From the NCBI GenBank assembly GCA_030697365.1, contig JAUYQH010000061.1, positions 1 through 64,000 of the forward strand: 64,000 nt of DNA. Direction: 5' to 3'. Below, in pieces: positions 17,715 through 26,747 of this stretch. The notes under the pieces were generated by a model, which was not told the DNA's origin, did not search any database, and saw nothing but the letters and a program-made list of their open reading frames with translations. The DNA is from Novosphingobium sp. Lineage in GTDB: Bacteria; Pseudomonadota; Alphaproteobacteria; Sphingomonadales; Sphingomonadaceae. The stretch's first letter is position 1; the number at the start of each line of letters is the position of its first letter. Both the position numbers and the translations under genes were made by a program.

Positions 17715-18644
17715 ATGAAATCCGACATCGCCGCCTCGATTACCGCCACCATCCTCGAAAAGCTCGAAGCCGGAACCAAGCCCTGGGTGCAACCCTGGCG
17801 GGGAACGCCGATCTCGCGCCCGCTGCGCCACTGCGGTTCGGCATACCGCGGGATCAACACCGTCATGCTGTGGATCGCGGCGCAGGCCGCCGACTACAGC
17901 TCACCCTACTGGATGACCTATCGGCAAGCCGAAGTGCTCAAGGGCCAGGTCCGCAAGGGCGAGAAAGCCTCCTACGCGGTGCTCTACAAGACGATTCCGG
18001 CACGGGACACGCGCGAGGGTGACGGCTCGCTTGCCAGCGAGGGCGAAGACAGCCGGACGCGGCGCCTGCTGCGCAGTTTCGCGGTCTTCAACGCCGACCA
18101 GATCGACGGGCTTCCCGCACGCTATTTTCCCAGAGCAAACGATATCGTGGCAATTCCCGAGATTCACCGCCCGCAGCTCGAGGCGTTCTTCGAGCGGGTG
18201 CCAGCGCTGGTCCGGCACAACGGCACCCAGGCCTATTACAACCACACGCGCGACGAGATCGTGCTTCCGCCGGTCGAGCGGTTTTCCAGCTACGACGGAT
18301 ATTTCGCAACCAGGGGTCACGAAACTGCCCATTGGAGCGGCCATAAAAATCGACTCAATCGCCAATTCGGCACGCGCTTTGGCGACCAGGCTTACGCTTT
18401 CGAGGAGCTGGTCGCGGACATAGCCAGCGCGATCCTGGGGGCGTCGCTCGGCCTGCCCGAAGCCCAGCTCGACAATCACGCCGCTTACGTTGCGCATTGG
18501 GTCAAGGTGCTCAAGAGCGACAAGAACGCGATCCTCACGGCCGCATCGAAGGCCGACGAGGCGGTCGATTATATCGTCGGGTTTGGCCAGGCGGCCGCAA
18601 CCCGGATGGTCGAGCACGATCGTCCGCTGCTCGTTGCCGCCTGA
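17715..18644 (+). CDS. ardC: ArdC-type antirestriction protein (ssDNA-binding + zincin)
   Basis: A 309-residue ArdC homologue. The N-terminal ssDNA-binding domain (residues 1-110: ITATILEKLEAGTKPWVQPW ... RGINTVMLW ... GQVRKGEKASYAVLY) is joined to a C-terminal metallopeptidase-like domain with the zinc motif HETAH at 202-206. ArdC proteins protect incoming plasmid DNA from restriction. The family also occurs fused to primases. It lies 80 bases after parB, behind the hairpin, and precedes a run of small element genes. Length and motifs are complete. Confidence 0.92.
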   Translation: MKSDIAASITATILEKLEAGTKPWVQPWRGTPISRPLRHCGSAYRGINTVMLWIAAQAADYSSPYWMTYRQAEVLKGQVRKGEKASYAVLYKTIPARDTREGDGSLASEGEDSRTRRLLRSFAVFNADQIDGLPARYFPRANDIVAIPEIHRPQLEAFFERVPALVRHNGTQAYYNHTRDEIVLPPVERFSSYDGYFATRGHETAHWSGHKNRLNRQFGTRFGDQAYAFEELVADIASAILGASLGLPEAQLDNHAAYVAHWVKVLKSDKNAILTAASKADEAVDYIVGFGQAAATRMVEHDRPLLVAA

Positions 18645-18683
18645 GCGCCGCTCTCCCAATTCCGATCATTCAGGAGGCCCATA

Positions 18684-19094
18684 ATGGCCAATTATTACAC
18701 CCATCTGGCGTTCGAGATCCCGGCTACCAGTGACGATGCCGAGCGCTTCAATGAAGCCATCGCAGCTGCCACCGTTGCCGGTAACAGCGGTGCCGACGAC
18801 AACGACGCGATGGAAGGGATCGGCTGCCGGTTCGATCAGGACAGCGGCACACTCGCGATCTTCGACAGTGACGGTGCTCCCAACCTGTGGGCGCTGGCCA
18901 CGTCCCTCCAGCGGCTGTTTCCCGAAAAGCTGCCGCTCGGGTTCGTCTATTCGTGCAGTTGCGACAAACCCAGATCGGACGGGTTCGGTGGCGGACTGTT
19001 CGCGGTGGGATCGGAAAACATCGTGCAATGCGATCTTAGTGAATTGCTCGCCGAGGAAATCGCCGATCTGACGGAGAACCCCGATGTCGGCTGA
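18684..19094 (+). CDS. Conserved element protein, 136 residues, unknown
   Basis: An acidic soluble protein (MANYYTHLAFEIPATSDDAERF ...) with no recognisable catalytic motif. Two close cysteines (YSCSCDKP) and a Gly-rich segment (GFGGGLFAVGSEN) stand out. A ribosome binding site AGGAGG lies upstream of the ATG. The composition, with many Asp/Glu and a mixed alpha-beta pattern, is that of a folded small protein. It overlaps the next gene by 11 bases. Its position directly after ardC suggests a leading-region accessory protein. I do not assign a function. Confidence 0.65.
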   Translation: MANYYTHLAFEIPATSDDAERFNEAIAAATVAGNSGADDNDAMEGIGCRFDQDSGTLAIFDSDGAPNLWALATSLQRLFPEKLPLGFVYSCSCDKPRSDGFGGGLFAVGSENIVQCDLSELLAEEIADLTENPDVG

Positions 19095-19275
19095 ACCACT
19101 TCCCCCGCGCCATGTCGCAACGCTGGAGAACGCCTACCGGGTCGCGCACAAGATCGCCGAGGCGACCGATCAGGACATGCAGGTCGCGGCGACCGGCGAG
19201 CCGGAGCGTCCGTTCGTGGCCGAGCCCGCGAACGACCGCACCCCAGGAGTCGTTGCCCGCATCGTTTCGCGATGA
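19084..19275 (+). CDS. Small helical protein, 63 residues, unknown
   Basis: It starts inside the end of the preceding gene (the ATG at 19084 follows GGAGAACCCC) and encodes a mainly helical N-terminal half (PPRHVATLENAYRVAHKIAE) and a polar C-terminus. The overlap and codon pattern support translation, but I know no family for it. Confidence 0.5.
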   Translation: MSAEPLPPRHVATLENAYRVAHKIAEATDQDMQVAATGEPERPFVAEPANDRTPGVVARIVSR

Positions 19276-19387
19276 CTGGCAGATGAGAGCGGACGCTTTC
19301 GAGAGCTATCGCCCGCTCACTCTCCCCGGCCAAGCTCGGCCTGGTCGGCTGCTCGTGACCCACACCCACCCACCAAGGAGATTGACC

Positions 19388-19894
19388 ATGGCCGACCGCG
19401 TTTCCGCACAGATCACCATCGGCGGTTCTCTTCCCGCAAGTGCGATCCCGGCGCTGATCGCAGCCATCCAGGATGAAGGCCTATCGACCGAATATGACGG
19501 TGAACCGCTCGAGCCTGGCGAGCTGGTCAGCGGCTACCCGCTGACCTTGTGCGCCCACGAGGTTGCCTGGGGCACGTTCCGCATCCTCGAGGCGTTCTGC
19601 CGAACCCACCGCCTCGCCTATAGCCGCTGGTTCGGCGCCTGCTCGGGGGCGTGGGGCAGTGGCCGCAGCATCTATCGCGGCGCGCTGGAACTCCGCGAAG
19701 GCGAGGAAGGCGTCGACGACTATGACGCCAGCGACGACGACCAGACGCTGATGGGCGAACAGCTCGCCCGGCATCTTGGCTCATACGAGGCGATCGTCGC
19801 TCATTTCGAGCGGGCCAGCTTCGCTGTTCCCCCGCTCGAGATCACCGATCCTACAGACTGTGCGCGAACGGACGCCACTGCCGTCCCAGCGTGA
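19388..19894 (+). CDS. Conserved element protein, 168 residues, unknown
   Basis: A soluble acidic protein starting at an ATG preceded by AAGGAG. The N-terminus (SAQITIGGSLPASAIPALIAAIQDEGLS) looks like a beta-strand plus helix. The middle holds HEVAWGTFRILEAFCRTHRLAYSRWFGACSGAWGSG, rich in aromatic residues. No catalytic motif is evident to me. The last 44 bases overlap the convergent gene on the other strand, so antisense transcription may couple the two. The frame is open upstream to 19112, but only 19388 has a good ribosome binding site. Confidence 0.6.
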   Translation: MADRVSAQITIGGSLPASAIPALIAAIQDEGLSTEYDGEPLEPGELVSGYPLTLCAHEVAWGTFRILEAFCRTHRLAYSRWFGACSGAWGSGRSIYRGALELREGEEGVDDYDASDDDQTLMGEQLARHLGSYEAIVAHFERASFAVPPLEITDPTDCARTDATAVPA

Positions 19895-20336
19895 AGTCGG
19901 CCGAGAACACCCCAAGCGGACCATCGACCTCATCGGTGACATAGGGATCCTGGGCGACGGCGACGCCGGTTCCGGCGACCGCGGCCTCACGGGCCAAGGC
20001 GCAGCGGCGTTCGAGCATCTCGACGAGACGGCCAAGATCGACCGCGGTGCCGAGCGGATCGCGGCCCGCGAGGATGTACCACAAGCAGCGCTGATAATCG
20101 TTGCCGCGTCCGCCCAGGATTGTGGCGAGAGCGGGTTTGGCTTGGGCAAATCCCGCCATCAGGCCGTTGACCGCCTCGGACAGCTCGGAGGCACCGGAGA
20201 AGGCATCTTCGGGATCGACCCCGACCGAAGCTCCGGCGAGCGCCCGCAGCGTCCAGTGCTCGTCGAAACAGTCGCGGATTTCGGCAAGACCCAGATCGAG
20301 ATCGAGGTCGCGCGTCCAGTTGGCAATGCCGGTCAT
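19851..20336 (-). CDS. Uncharacterised protein, 161 residues, opposite strand
   Basis: A minus-strand gene inside a plus-strand block. It begins MTGIANWTRDLDLDLGLAEIRDCFDEHW with a GGAAGGA ribosome binding site in the right place, although the frame is open to 20492. The protein is acidic and mainly helical. It ends 44 bases inside the 3' end of the plus-strand neighbour. Both reading frames in the overlap look like natural protein ends. No family is recognised. The change of strand suggests a separately regulated gene. Confidence 0.6.
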   Translation of the reverse strand: MTGIANWTRDLDLDLGLAEIRDCFDEHWTLRALAGASVGVDPEDAFSGASELSEAVNGLMAGFAQAKPALATILGGRGNDYQRCLWYILAGRDPLGTAVDLGRLVEMLERRCALAREAAVAGTGVAVAQDPYVTDEVDGPLGVFSADFTLGRQWRPFAHSL

Positions 20337-20490
20337 CAGTAATCCTTCCGATGAAGGACATAGTGTGAACATCGGGCGCGCGTCAATGCTGGCACAGGCG
20401 ACTGAAGCGTGCCGAGCACGGTCGAAGCATACCCGGACATCAACCCTGACGCCCCTGTAATCCAGGCCGCGTCCAACAAGGAGACGAGCC

Positions 20491-21099
20491 ATGGGATGGC
20501 TTTACATGAACGACCTGGGCGGGTTTTCCAGCCCCAAGGCCTATCTCGAAGATCAGTTTACCTACGAGACCGACACCAAGACGAGCCGCATCCTGCGCTC
20601 TGCCCTGGTTGGAATGCGAACCTGGTACGGCGCCTGCGAGCAGATCGACAAGACCACCGGCGCACGCGACGTCTTCGCGATCGTCTGCTTGGTCCACTAC
20701 AACCCGCGCAGCAAGGACGGCCACGCATTCGGATACAAGGACATGACCGAACATATGGACCCCTGCGAGGCGAGCTGTCCGGCGGCGATCCTCGATTTGC
20801 TGACTCCAACCGACGATGAACATGCGCTCGATTGGCGCGAGCGCTGCCGCAAGGCGATCGAGCAGTCGCGCCGCGCTGTACTGCGCGACGGTGACCTGAT
20901 CGTGTTCGCGCAGGAAATCACCTTTACCGACGGTCAAAAAAGCCGCCGCTTCCGCGTGGCCAAACGCGGGCGCCGAATGGTGTTCCAGATCCCCGGCCCC
21001 AATGGAGATCCGGGGCGCCAGCTTTACCAGATACGCAACTGGAAGACCGCCCGGTGGACAATTGTCCCAAAGATTGCTCATCCCCCGATCGCAGCTTAG
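20491..21099 (+). CDS. Uncharacterised element protein, 202 residues (possibly DUF6927-like)
   Basis: It starts MGWLYMNDLGGFSSPKAYLEDQFTYE after a GGAGACGAG ribosome binding site. It is a mixed alpha-beta soluble protein with a cysteine-containing middle (FAIVCLVHYNPRSKDGHAFGYKDMTEHMDPCEASCP) and a basic beta-rich C-terminus (QKSRRFRVAKRGRRMVF). The MGWL start and the GYKDM...E...P..CP pattern resemble a conserved family on alphaproteobacterial plasmids that I believe is annotated DUF6927, but I cannot confirm that here. It is probably DNA- or RNA-associated, given the basic C-terminus. Confidence 0.65.
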   Translation: MGWLYMNDLGGFSSPKAYLEDQFTYETDTKTSRILRSALVGMRTWYGACEQIDKTTGARDVFAIVCLVHYNPRSKDGHAFGYKDMTEHMDPCEASCPAAILDLLTPTDDEHALDWRERCRKAIEQSRRAVLRDGDLIVFAQEITFTDGQKSRRFRVAKRGRRMVFQIPGPNGDPGRQLYQIRNWKTARWTIVPKIAHPPIAA

Positions 21100-21110
21100 C
21101 CTTGCAGCCC

Positions 21111-22373
21111 ATGTGGCTGGTGACGAAAGGCGCGAAGAACGGGGCAGGGGGGACGGCCATCGAGCCGGCGCTCGCCGAAACCTTGCGGATCTGGTACAGC
21201 GGCGCGGGCGACCACCGCGACGAGGAAGCATCGCTACTTCTCGTTCGTCATGCGCGCCGCAACCACCTCTGGCTTGCCTGCGACTGCCAGAGCGATCAGG
21301 CAACGCCGATGCTGTCGCCCGCGCTGCTGAGCGAAGCCGACACCTACTATCTGCGCCGCCTGACAGGGCTGAAGCGCCCCGAACATCATCTCGGTTGTCC
21401 GTTCTTCAGGGAACAAGCCCTCGCTGGCGAGCGAACCGAGCGCACTTCGGCCCGCAATACCCCCGATGGTTTCTTCGCAGTGCTCAGGCCCGCACCGCTC
21501 GCCCTGGCGCAAGCACCCGACGATGAAGCGCGACCTCGCGACAGCGCCAGCCACGGCACCCCGCGGCTTGCCAAGCTGCTATGGCGATTGCTGGAGCTGA
21601 GCGGGCGCGCCGGCATTCCGGCTGTCGAAACCGACGAGCGCACGATTGCCGCCGAGTTTGCCGCAATCCGGGCGCTTGCCGAGCAGATTCCCGTGGCCCC
21701 CGGCATTCCGCTGGCCCGCGTTCTGTTCACCCATCCCCGCGACTGGACCTCGAAACGCGTGTTCGCGGTGCTGCGCGAGTTTTCGAAAAGCTGGCCCAAG
21801 GGCCACGAACCCCAAGCGTTCATGCTGATATTTGCAGACAAGGTTCACGAACACTCCATCGAAACCAGCGAAGGCCTGATCGATGTCGCAACCCGGGTGC
21901 GCCATCCCGAAACCCGCGATGCTCCCATCAGCGGGCCACATCTCACGCTGATCGCCATTGGCAATCATCCCGACGTGCGCGGCTATGCCGCGCAGCGAGC
22001 CTGGGCGCAGCCCGTGCACAACGGGCACCGGTTTATTCCCGTCGATAGCGACTTCGACCGCGAGATCATCGATGCGCTGATTGCAGCACGGCGCATTCTC
22101 GCGAGCGACAACATCGCGCTGAGCGCAAGCAAACCCCTGTTTGACTGCATAACTCCGAGCGGCGCGGTGCGCCCGCCATGGCTGGTTGCGCTCGGGCGTG
22201 GTGGAACCAGCATCACCGCCGTACTCGATCCCGAGGAAACGGTGACAGATGATTCCAAACGCTATCAAGCGCTAGCGTTCTGCGGACCCGTGATCGCGAT
22301 CGACCCAGCCAACATCCACGAACTGACACTCAGGCTGCGCCGCCAAGTGCAGAACCACCAGGACCGCCCATGA
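21111..22373 (+). CDS. Uncharacterised protein, 420 residues
   Basis: A large soluble protein. I start it at the ATG at 21111, twelve bases after the previous stop, although the frame is open to 21054. The N-terminal 100 residues include a possible metal site (HARRNHLWLACDCQSDQ ... HHLGCPFF, with Cys/His spacing like a zinc ribbon). The middle is helical. The C-terminal half alternates strands and helices (FMLIFADKVHEHSIE, HLTLIAIGNHPD, PPWLVALGRGG), which suggests an alpha/beta domain. It is the last gene of the plus-strand accessory block. No family or function is assigned. Confidence 0.6.
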   Translation: MWLVTKGAKNGAGGTAIEPALAETLRIWYSGAGDHRDEEASLLLVRHARRNHLWLACDCQSDQATPMLSPALLSEADTYYLRRLTGLKRPEHHLGCPFFREQALAGERTERTSARNTPDGFFAVLRPAPLALAQAPDDEARPRDSASHGTPRLAKLLWRLLELSGRAGIPAVETDERTIAAEFAAIRALAEQIPVAPGIPLARVLFTHPRDWTSKRVFAVLREFSKSWPKGHEPQAFMLIFADKVHEHSIETSEGLIDVATRVRHPETRDAPISGPHLTLIAIGNHPDVRGYAAQRAWAQPVHNGHRFIPVDSDFDREIIDALIAARRILASDNIALSASKPLFDCITPSGAVRPPWLVALGRGGTSITAVLDPEETVTDDSKRYQALAFCGPVIAIDPANIHELTLRLRRQVQNHQDRP

Positions 22374-22571
22374 TGATGCGATGAGGTATTCCGCGCCCGG
22401 AAATTACGGCGCAGAGCTTGCGATCAGTTCGTGGCAGCTTTGCTACGGGACCGGGATCGGAGCCAGGCTTCGCGCTTTCGCTGGCGGGACAAATCTCGCT
22501 TCGCAACCAACGGTCTTTGTAGCGTCGATCAGTGATCCCGAAAGCTGCCGTTTGTTGAAGACCCGCTTCGC

Positions 22572-22607
22572 GGTCGCCGCGGTCGCCGCGGTCGCCGAGG
22601 TCGCCGA
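22572..22607 (+). repeat. Four tandem 9-bp units (GGTCGCCGC/A)
   Basis: Four consecutive 9-base units, two GGTCGCCGC then two GGTCGCCGA, lie in the 294-base gap between convergent genes. That gap (22374-22667) has only a doubtful 78-codon frame and nothing else I can support. Confidence 0.6.
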
Positions 22608-22667
22608 CAAGTTCTGACAATTGGACCACAGCTCAAGTAGTTAGCAGATGCGATCAAACAAGGTCGG

Positions 22668-25187
22668 TTACACTGCAACCGGAACGATTGGCTTGATCGC
22701 GACGCGGTTGAGGACTTGGGTATAGACCTCGACATTCTCCTTCATTTCCAGCGTCACAACAATCGCGAAGTTGACGAGTTCGTCGAGGTCGTCCGCCTCA
22801 CGCTGGATGTCTAGGTCTAAGAAGCCACCATCGGCGAGCGCCGCAGCCTTGTCGCCGTCCCAGTGCCGATGCACGACCGTCCCCTTGTGCGCCTGCTTGG
22901 TGTCGGGCTGTATGCTGCTCGCCGTCATGCCGGTCGTACCCAGCTGGCCCGGCTCGACGATCTTCATGCGGACTGCGCGATAGGCGACTGATCCCGGCCG
23001 CGGCGGTGAGAACCAGGCCATTGTCGCGCGGACGCCGTGCGGCTGTGCCTTGCCCGACATGGTTGCGGGCCAGGGTATTCGGAAGCGCTGTCCTCGGTCG
23101 GCCTGCAGCCTGCCGACGGCCCAGAGCGTCGCGCGATCGTCCGCGCAATTGATGATCAGTTCGGGATCGTAAGCGCCGAAGCCAAGATAGCGCCGAACAT
23201 TGTCTTTCTGGCGATAATGATATTTGCCCTCTGGCGGTCCAAGTATCTCGAGCAGTAGGTCGCGGGCTTCGCCCCAGCGCGCGCCGTGCACGAGCAGTGC
23301 CTTGAGGAGCGCCGCGCGCTGAACACCCGGCAGTCCGCCGAAGTCGGGATAAGCGGCCTCGAGCGCCTCATGCGCGCGGGCTGCAACGCCCGTCGCGAGA
23401 GCCGCGGCGACGCTCGTTCCTACCGACCGGGCCACGACGTTGGCACCAATCGAAGTGGCAGACGGTGGCGCGGCGACACCTATCCCGCCGAACGATGCGG
23501 CGTTCGTGGTCAACGGGTGCAGCCGGTGGTCAGCACCCTGAGGCGCCAACCAGACATGATGCCTGCCGCCGGGCGCGAGGATCTCTGGCTTGGTCGCCCC
23601 GTCATGACCAGGGCCCAACGCGCTCGACACCGTGCACAGTCCGGTTCCCTCCCAGATATTAAAATAGGAGGCTGGAAGCGCTTGCGGATAGGTGAATTGG
23701 TCGGAATGCAGGGCGCCGACAGTGACGGCATTCATTGCCTCGGCAGGCGCCAAGATCCGCCGCGTAGCCATCTTGGCACCGCTTGCGCGCAGCGCGACTC
23801 GTATCTGCTCAGGTGCCGCTAGCGCCTCGAACTGACCCGAGGTCATCCCGGCGGTTTCGAGATAGTCGCTATGGTTTCCGGCGCTGATGATGAACAGGAT
23901 GCCGTATTTGCTCGCGAGATAATCGACGACCCGCGCCCAGCCTGAGAGACGGCGGGCGAAAGGCTTGTTGGGGTCGCCGAGCGAGGCATTGACCACCAGC
24001 ACATGCGGCGCGCTCGGCGCTGCACCTTCACGCATTCCGATGATCGCGCGCTCGAACATGTCGGCCGGAAGGAGATCCGGAAACCGTTCGGGATGCTCTG
24101 GGTCGGCGGTCGCATAGAGCATATTGACGAAATGGACCGGGCGCTCGAGCCGCCGGGCCCAGCCGCCGTTGAGATCCCCGTGGACGACGGCCGACGCCAT
24201 AGCGGTGCCGTGCCGACGCGGTCCCACCGCAAGCGGCTCAAGCCCGAACGGATCGTCAACGCTGAGCGTCCCCGCCAGGCGCGGGTGTTGCGAGAGCGGG
24301 ACCGCATCGAAGATCGCGGCGATCGGGTCGCCCTGCAGCTCGGGCGCGCCACCCGCGGGCGCATCGGGGACTTCCTCGCTCGGCATCAGCTGGAAGATGC
24401 TTTGCGGTCGGATCTGCAGAATCGCTTCCGAGCCCGCAAGGCTGACGGGATTGCGATCGACGATGTCGAGCAACGCAGAATGGGGGAGGTCGGAGAGCAG
24501 CGCGTGATAACCGGCGCCCACAATGCGCGTACTCGCGACGATCGCACCGCCCACAGCCTCGATCGCGGCTCTTGCGCTCTGTTCGGTCGCCTCTCCGTTC
24601 TGCCGGAAAACCAGTTCGATCTCGACGCGGATGGCGGCCTGGCCGCTCTCTGTCTCTTCGACCAGGACCTTAAGATCCTCGGGCGTGATGCGGTCCTGCG
24701 GTCCCCATGGACGGATGTCGCGCAGTTGCGTGAGGAGTGCTTTCCATGCGCTGTAGCCCGGCGGCACCGTCCCGTTTTGCTGCCATCCACGCCAAAGCGT
24801 TACGATGTTTCGTAACGCGCCTTCGCTGGGGACCATCAGATAGACCGCGGGATTCGTGTCGAGGTCGTCCTCATCCAGATCCTCCGCGCCGAGAAATTCC
24901 AGTCCCGGCACGAGCTGCACTGCCCGCGAGAATTGCAGGACCCCGCCGGTCAGCTCGAAGACGAGCAGCCGTTCTGGCGCAAGTGCATCGGGGTCGGCGC
25001 GCAGCTGGAGGACCGGAGTGTTAGCTGCGAGCTGTTGCGCGAGATGCGCCAACTTCTGGCCCGCAGGCGTTTCGGCTTGCTCGCCGGGCCCGAACTTACG
25101 GGGACGCGGTATCCCGCCGCCGGTTCGTCTTGCTATCGCTGTGGGCGCGCCGAGGCGCAGCAGCGGTTTTTGGGGTGGAATCGCCAT
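22668..25187 (-). CDS. ietS: Subtilisin-like serine protease of an IetAS-type system
   Basis: An 839-residue S8-family peptidase without a signal peptide, so cytoplasmic. The catalytic triad appears as D294 (AAIFDAVPL), H326 (RRHGTAMASAVVHGD) and S592 (ARSVGTSVAAAL), with the oxyanion-hole Asn at 438 (SAGNHSD). Residues 1-280 form a long non-catalytic N-terminal region. The C-terminal 200 residues are beta-rich. Its 5' end overlaps the upstream AAA ATPase gene by 92 bases. Subtilase plus AAA ATPase pairs of this type are IetS/IetA, first described as a plasmid incompatibility and stability system of Agrobacterium and later shown to give phage resistance. All catalytic residues are intact. Confidence 0.85.
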   Translation of the reverse strand: MAIPPQKPLLRLGAPTAIARRTGGGIPRPRKFGPGEQAETPAGQKLAHLAQQLAANTPVLQLRADPDALAPERLLVFELTGGVLQFSRAVQLVPGLEFLGAEDLDEDDLDTNPAVYLMVPSEGALRNIVTLWRGWQQNGTVPPGYSAWKALLTQLRDIRPWGPQDRITPEDLKVLVEETESGQAAIRVEIELVFRQNGEATEQSARAAIEAVGGAIVASTRIVGAGYHALLSDLPHSALLDIVDRNPVSLAGSEAILQIRPQSIFQLMPSEEVPDAPAGGAPELQGDPIAAIFDAVPLSQHPRLAGTLSVDDPFGLEPLAVGPRRHGTAMASAVVHGDLNGGWARRLERPVHFVNMLYATADPEHPERFPDLLPADMFERAIIGMREGAAPSAPHVLVVNASLGDPNKPFARRLSGWARVVDYLASKYGILFIISAGNHSDYLETAGMTSGQFEALAAPEQIRVALRASGAKMATRRILAPAEAMNAVTVGALHSDQFTYPQALPASYFNIWEGTGLCTVSSALGPGHDGATKPEILAPGGRHHVWLAPQGADHRLHPLTTNAASFGGIGVAAPPSATSIGANVVARSVGTSVAAALATGVAARAHEALEAAYPDFGGLPGVQRAALLKALLVHGARWGEARDLLLEILGPPEGKYHYRQKDNVRRYLGFGAYDPELIINCADDRATLWAVGRLQADRGQRFRIPWPATMSGKAQPHGVRATMAWFSPPRPGSVAYRAVRMKIVEPGQLGTTGMTASSIQPDTKQAHKGTVVHRHWDGDKAAALADGGFLDLDIQREADDLDELVNFAIVVTLEMKENVEVYTQVLNRVAIKPIVPVAV

Positions 25188-26154
25188 CGCTCTCCGGTCT
25201 TACGCGAGTTTTCCAGAGGCGCAGCTCCTGCGCAAGCACGCTCTTTAGCGTCTCGCTGCCCTGGGACAAGATGTGCCGCCGACGAATATTCTGACAGAAT
25301 TCGAAGATGTCGGCAAAACTCGATTGCCCGATTTCGGTCGAAACTGCGGTCGGCGACATGCCCGCCTCCTCCGGCCAGGATTCGAAGAAGCGCGAGATCA
25401 GCACTCCTGCTGCCTCTTTTGCCGGCGCCGGCATGTCGATGCGTAGCTGGAATCGCCGCCAGACCGCGCGGTCGAGCAGCTCGGCATGATTGGTCGCAGC
25501 CACGACGACTACATAGCTTGGAAGCAGGTCGAGCTGCATCAGCAGGAAGGAGACGACACGCTTGATCTCGCCAGTCTCATGGATATCGCCGCGTTCCTTG
25601 CCAACGGCATCGAACTCATCGAAAAACAGCACGCACGGCATGTTTCGGACATATTCGAAAAGTCGCGCGAGGCGCGCGTTGGTCTCGCCAAGGTATGCGC
25701 CTACCAAAGCATCGTAGCGTACAGTGAGAAGCGGAACGGCGATCGCCTCGGCGATGCCTTCCGCGAGCGAGGTCTTTCCGTTACCCGGTGGCCCCGACAG
25801 CAATACGCGATGCCGAGGCTGCATTCCTTGCGCCCGCAGAAGATCGGCGCGGTGCTGTTCCTCGACGAGTTGCCGCGTGAGGCGCTCGGCGGGTAAGGTC
25901 AGGATCAGATTGTCGAGCGCCACGCGCGGTTCCGACTCTATCACGAAATCGCGGCCCGGGGTTCCCGTCTTGCGTAGCTCGCTTGAGGCCGAGACCGGCA
26001 CCGACTGCAACGCACGGTGCAGCCTATCAGCGAGTATATGGTGGCTCTTGGCGCGCTCGTCGGCGACCAGGGCCTCCACGGTAGTGGTCAAGCTCGAACG
26101 GTCGCCAGAAGCCCCTGCCTTTACCAACGAAACAAGGAGATCACTTCTCGCCAT
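25096..26154 (-). CDS. ietA: AAA ATPase of an IetAS-type system
   Basis: A 352-residue AAA+ protein. Walker A is GPPGNGKT (121-128) and Walker B is LFFDEFD (176-182). Sensor 1 (VVAATNHAELLDRAVWRRF) with trailing arginines follows, giving a complete FtsH/spastin-like ATPase core. The N-terminal 100 residues are helical and may bind the protease. The C-terminus is basic and low complexity (KTAAAPRRAHSDSKTNRRR) and is encoded by the same DNA as the start of the protease in another frame. The tight overlap implies coupled translation. It probably recognises a trigger and gates the partner protease, by analogy with other ATPase-protease systems. Confidence 0.85.
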   Translation of the reverse strand: MARSDLLVSLVKAGASGDRSSLTTTVEALVADERAKSHHILADRLHRALQSVPVSASSELRKTGTPGRDFVIESEPRVALDNLILTLPAERLTRQLVEEQHRADLLRAQGMQPRHRVLLSGPPGNGKTSLAEGIAEAIAVPLLTVRYDALVGAYLGETNARLARLFEYVRNMPCVLFFDEFDAVGKERGDIHETGEIKRVVSFLLMQLDLLPSYVVVVAATNHAELLDRAVWRRFQLRIDMPAPAKEAAGVLISRFFESWPEEAGMSPTAVSTEIGQSSFADIFEFCQNIRRRHILSQGSETLKSVLAQELRLWKTRVRPESDGDSTPKTAAAPRRAHSDSKTNRRRDTASP

Positions 26155-26191
26155 TTTCCGTCAACACACCCCATCGCTCCTTGGGCGGAGA

Positions 26192-26464
26192 CTAACACGC
26201 CCCCACAGCCGTGGGAATCCCTGTCCGGCGAGAAAACGAAACCCCTTGTCCGGACCGTCTCTTACGCGCACCGAAGAACCTTGGATTGCCGAGCAAGACT
26301 CCGTCGATTTCGCCAAAAAGACGGTCTATTACGCGGCTCTCTGAACGCGCCAAATCCAGGACCGCGCTCGGGTCTAGGACGATGTGATTGATCAACGACT
26401 GAACCAAGGATTGCAAGGCCTTTGCCAGCTTCACGTCCAAATGCCGCCGATCGGAAACCGGCAC
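26192..26464 (-). pseudogene. Possible 5'-truncated gene remnant upstream of ietA
   Basis: An open minus-strand frame from 26518 to 26192 with protein-like composition (LDVKLAKALQSLVQSLINHIV and SESRVIDRLFGEIDGVLLGNPRFF). It lacks an ATG or a ribosome binding site; the first possible start is a GTG at 26464. The right end meets the repeat-rich region, so it may be a truncated gene. No family is recognised. A chance open frame is the alternative. Confidence 0.3.
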
Positions 26465-26641
26465 GATGTCAGTCGCAGGAATCTTGGCGCCTTCATTTCC
26501 GCAATAGGTCGCTTGCGGCTATTGCGGCGGCTCACATCTACCATAAACAGCCATGGCTGGCGCCAGAAGGGCCTCTCAGCGGCGTTAGTGGGGGCCGCCC
26601 GGAGGATTGGAAGCTTGTTCAGTGAGGCTGTAGGGGCGTCT

Positions 26642-26661
26642 CCCGGCCCAAGGGGGCCGGG
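26642..26661. repeat. GC-rich hairpin
   Basis: A perfect 8-bp stem CCCGGCCC/GGGCCGGG with loop AAGG. It lies at the left side of the inverted-repeat region and resembles the hairpin at 27079-27098 in size and loop. Confidence 0.5.
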
Positions 26662-26747
26662 ACCGCGCTGTCGTCTCCGCTTCGCTCCGACCGAGCCCCA
26701 AAGGGTCTCGGCCCTGCGGGCTTCCATCGACTGACGCACAAGCCGAG

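Noticed and set aside
22381..22617. 78-codon frame covering the tandem 9-bp repeat
   Set aside because: Weak start and a C-terminal Ala/Val repeat caused by the DNA repeat.
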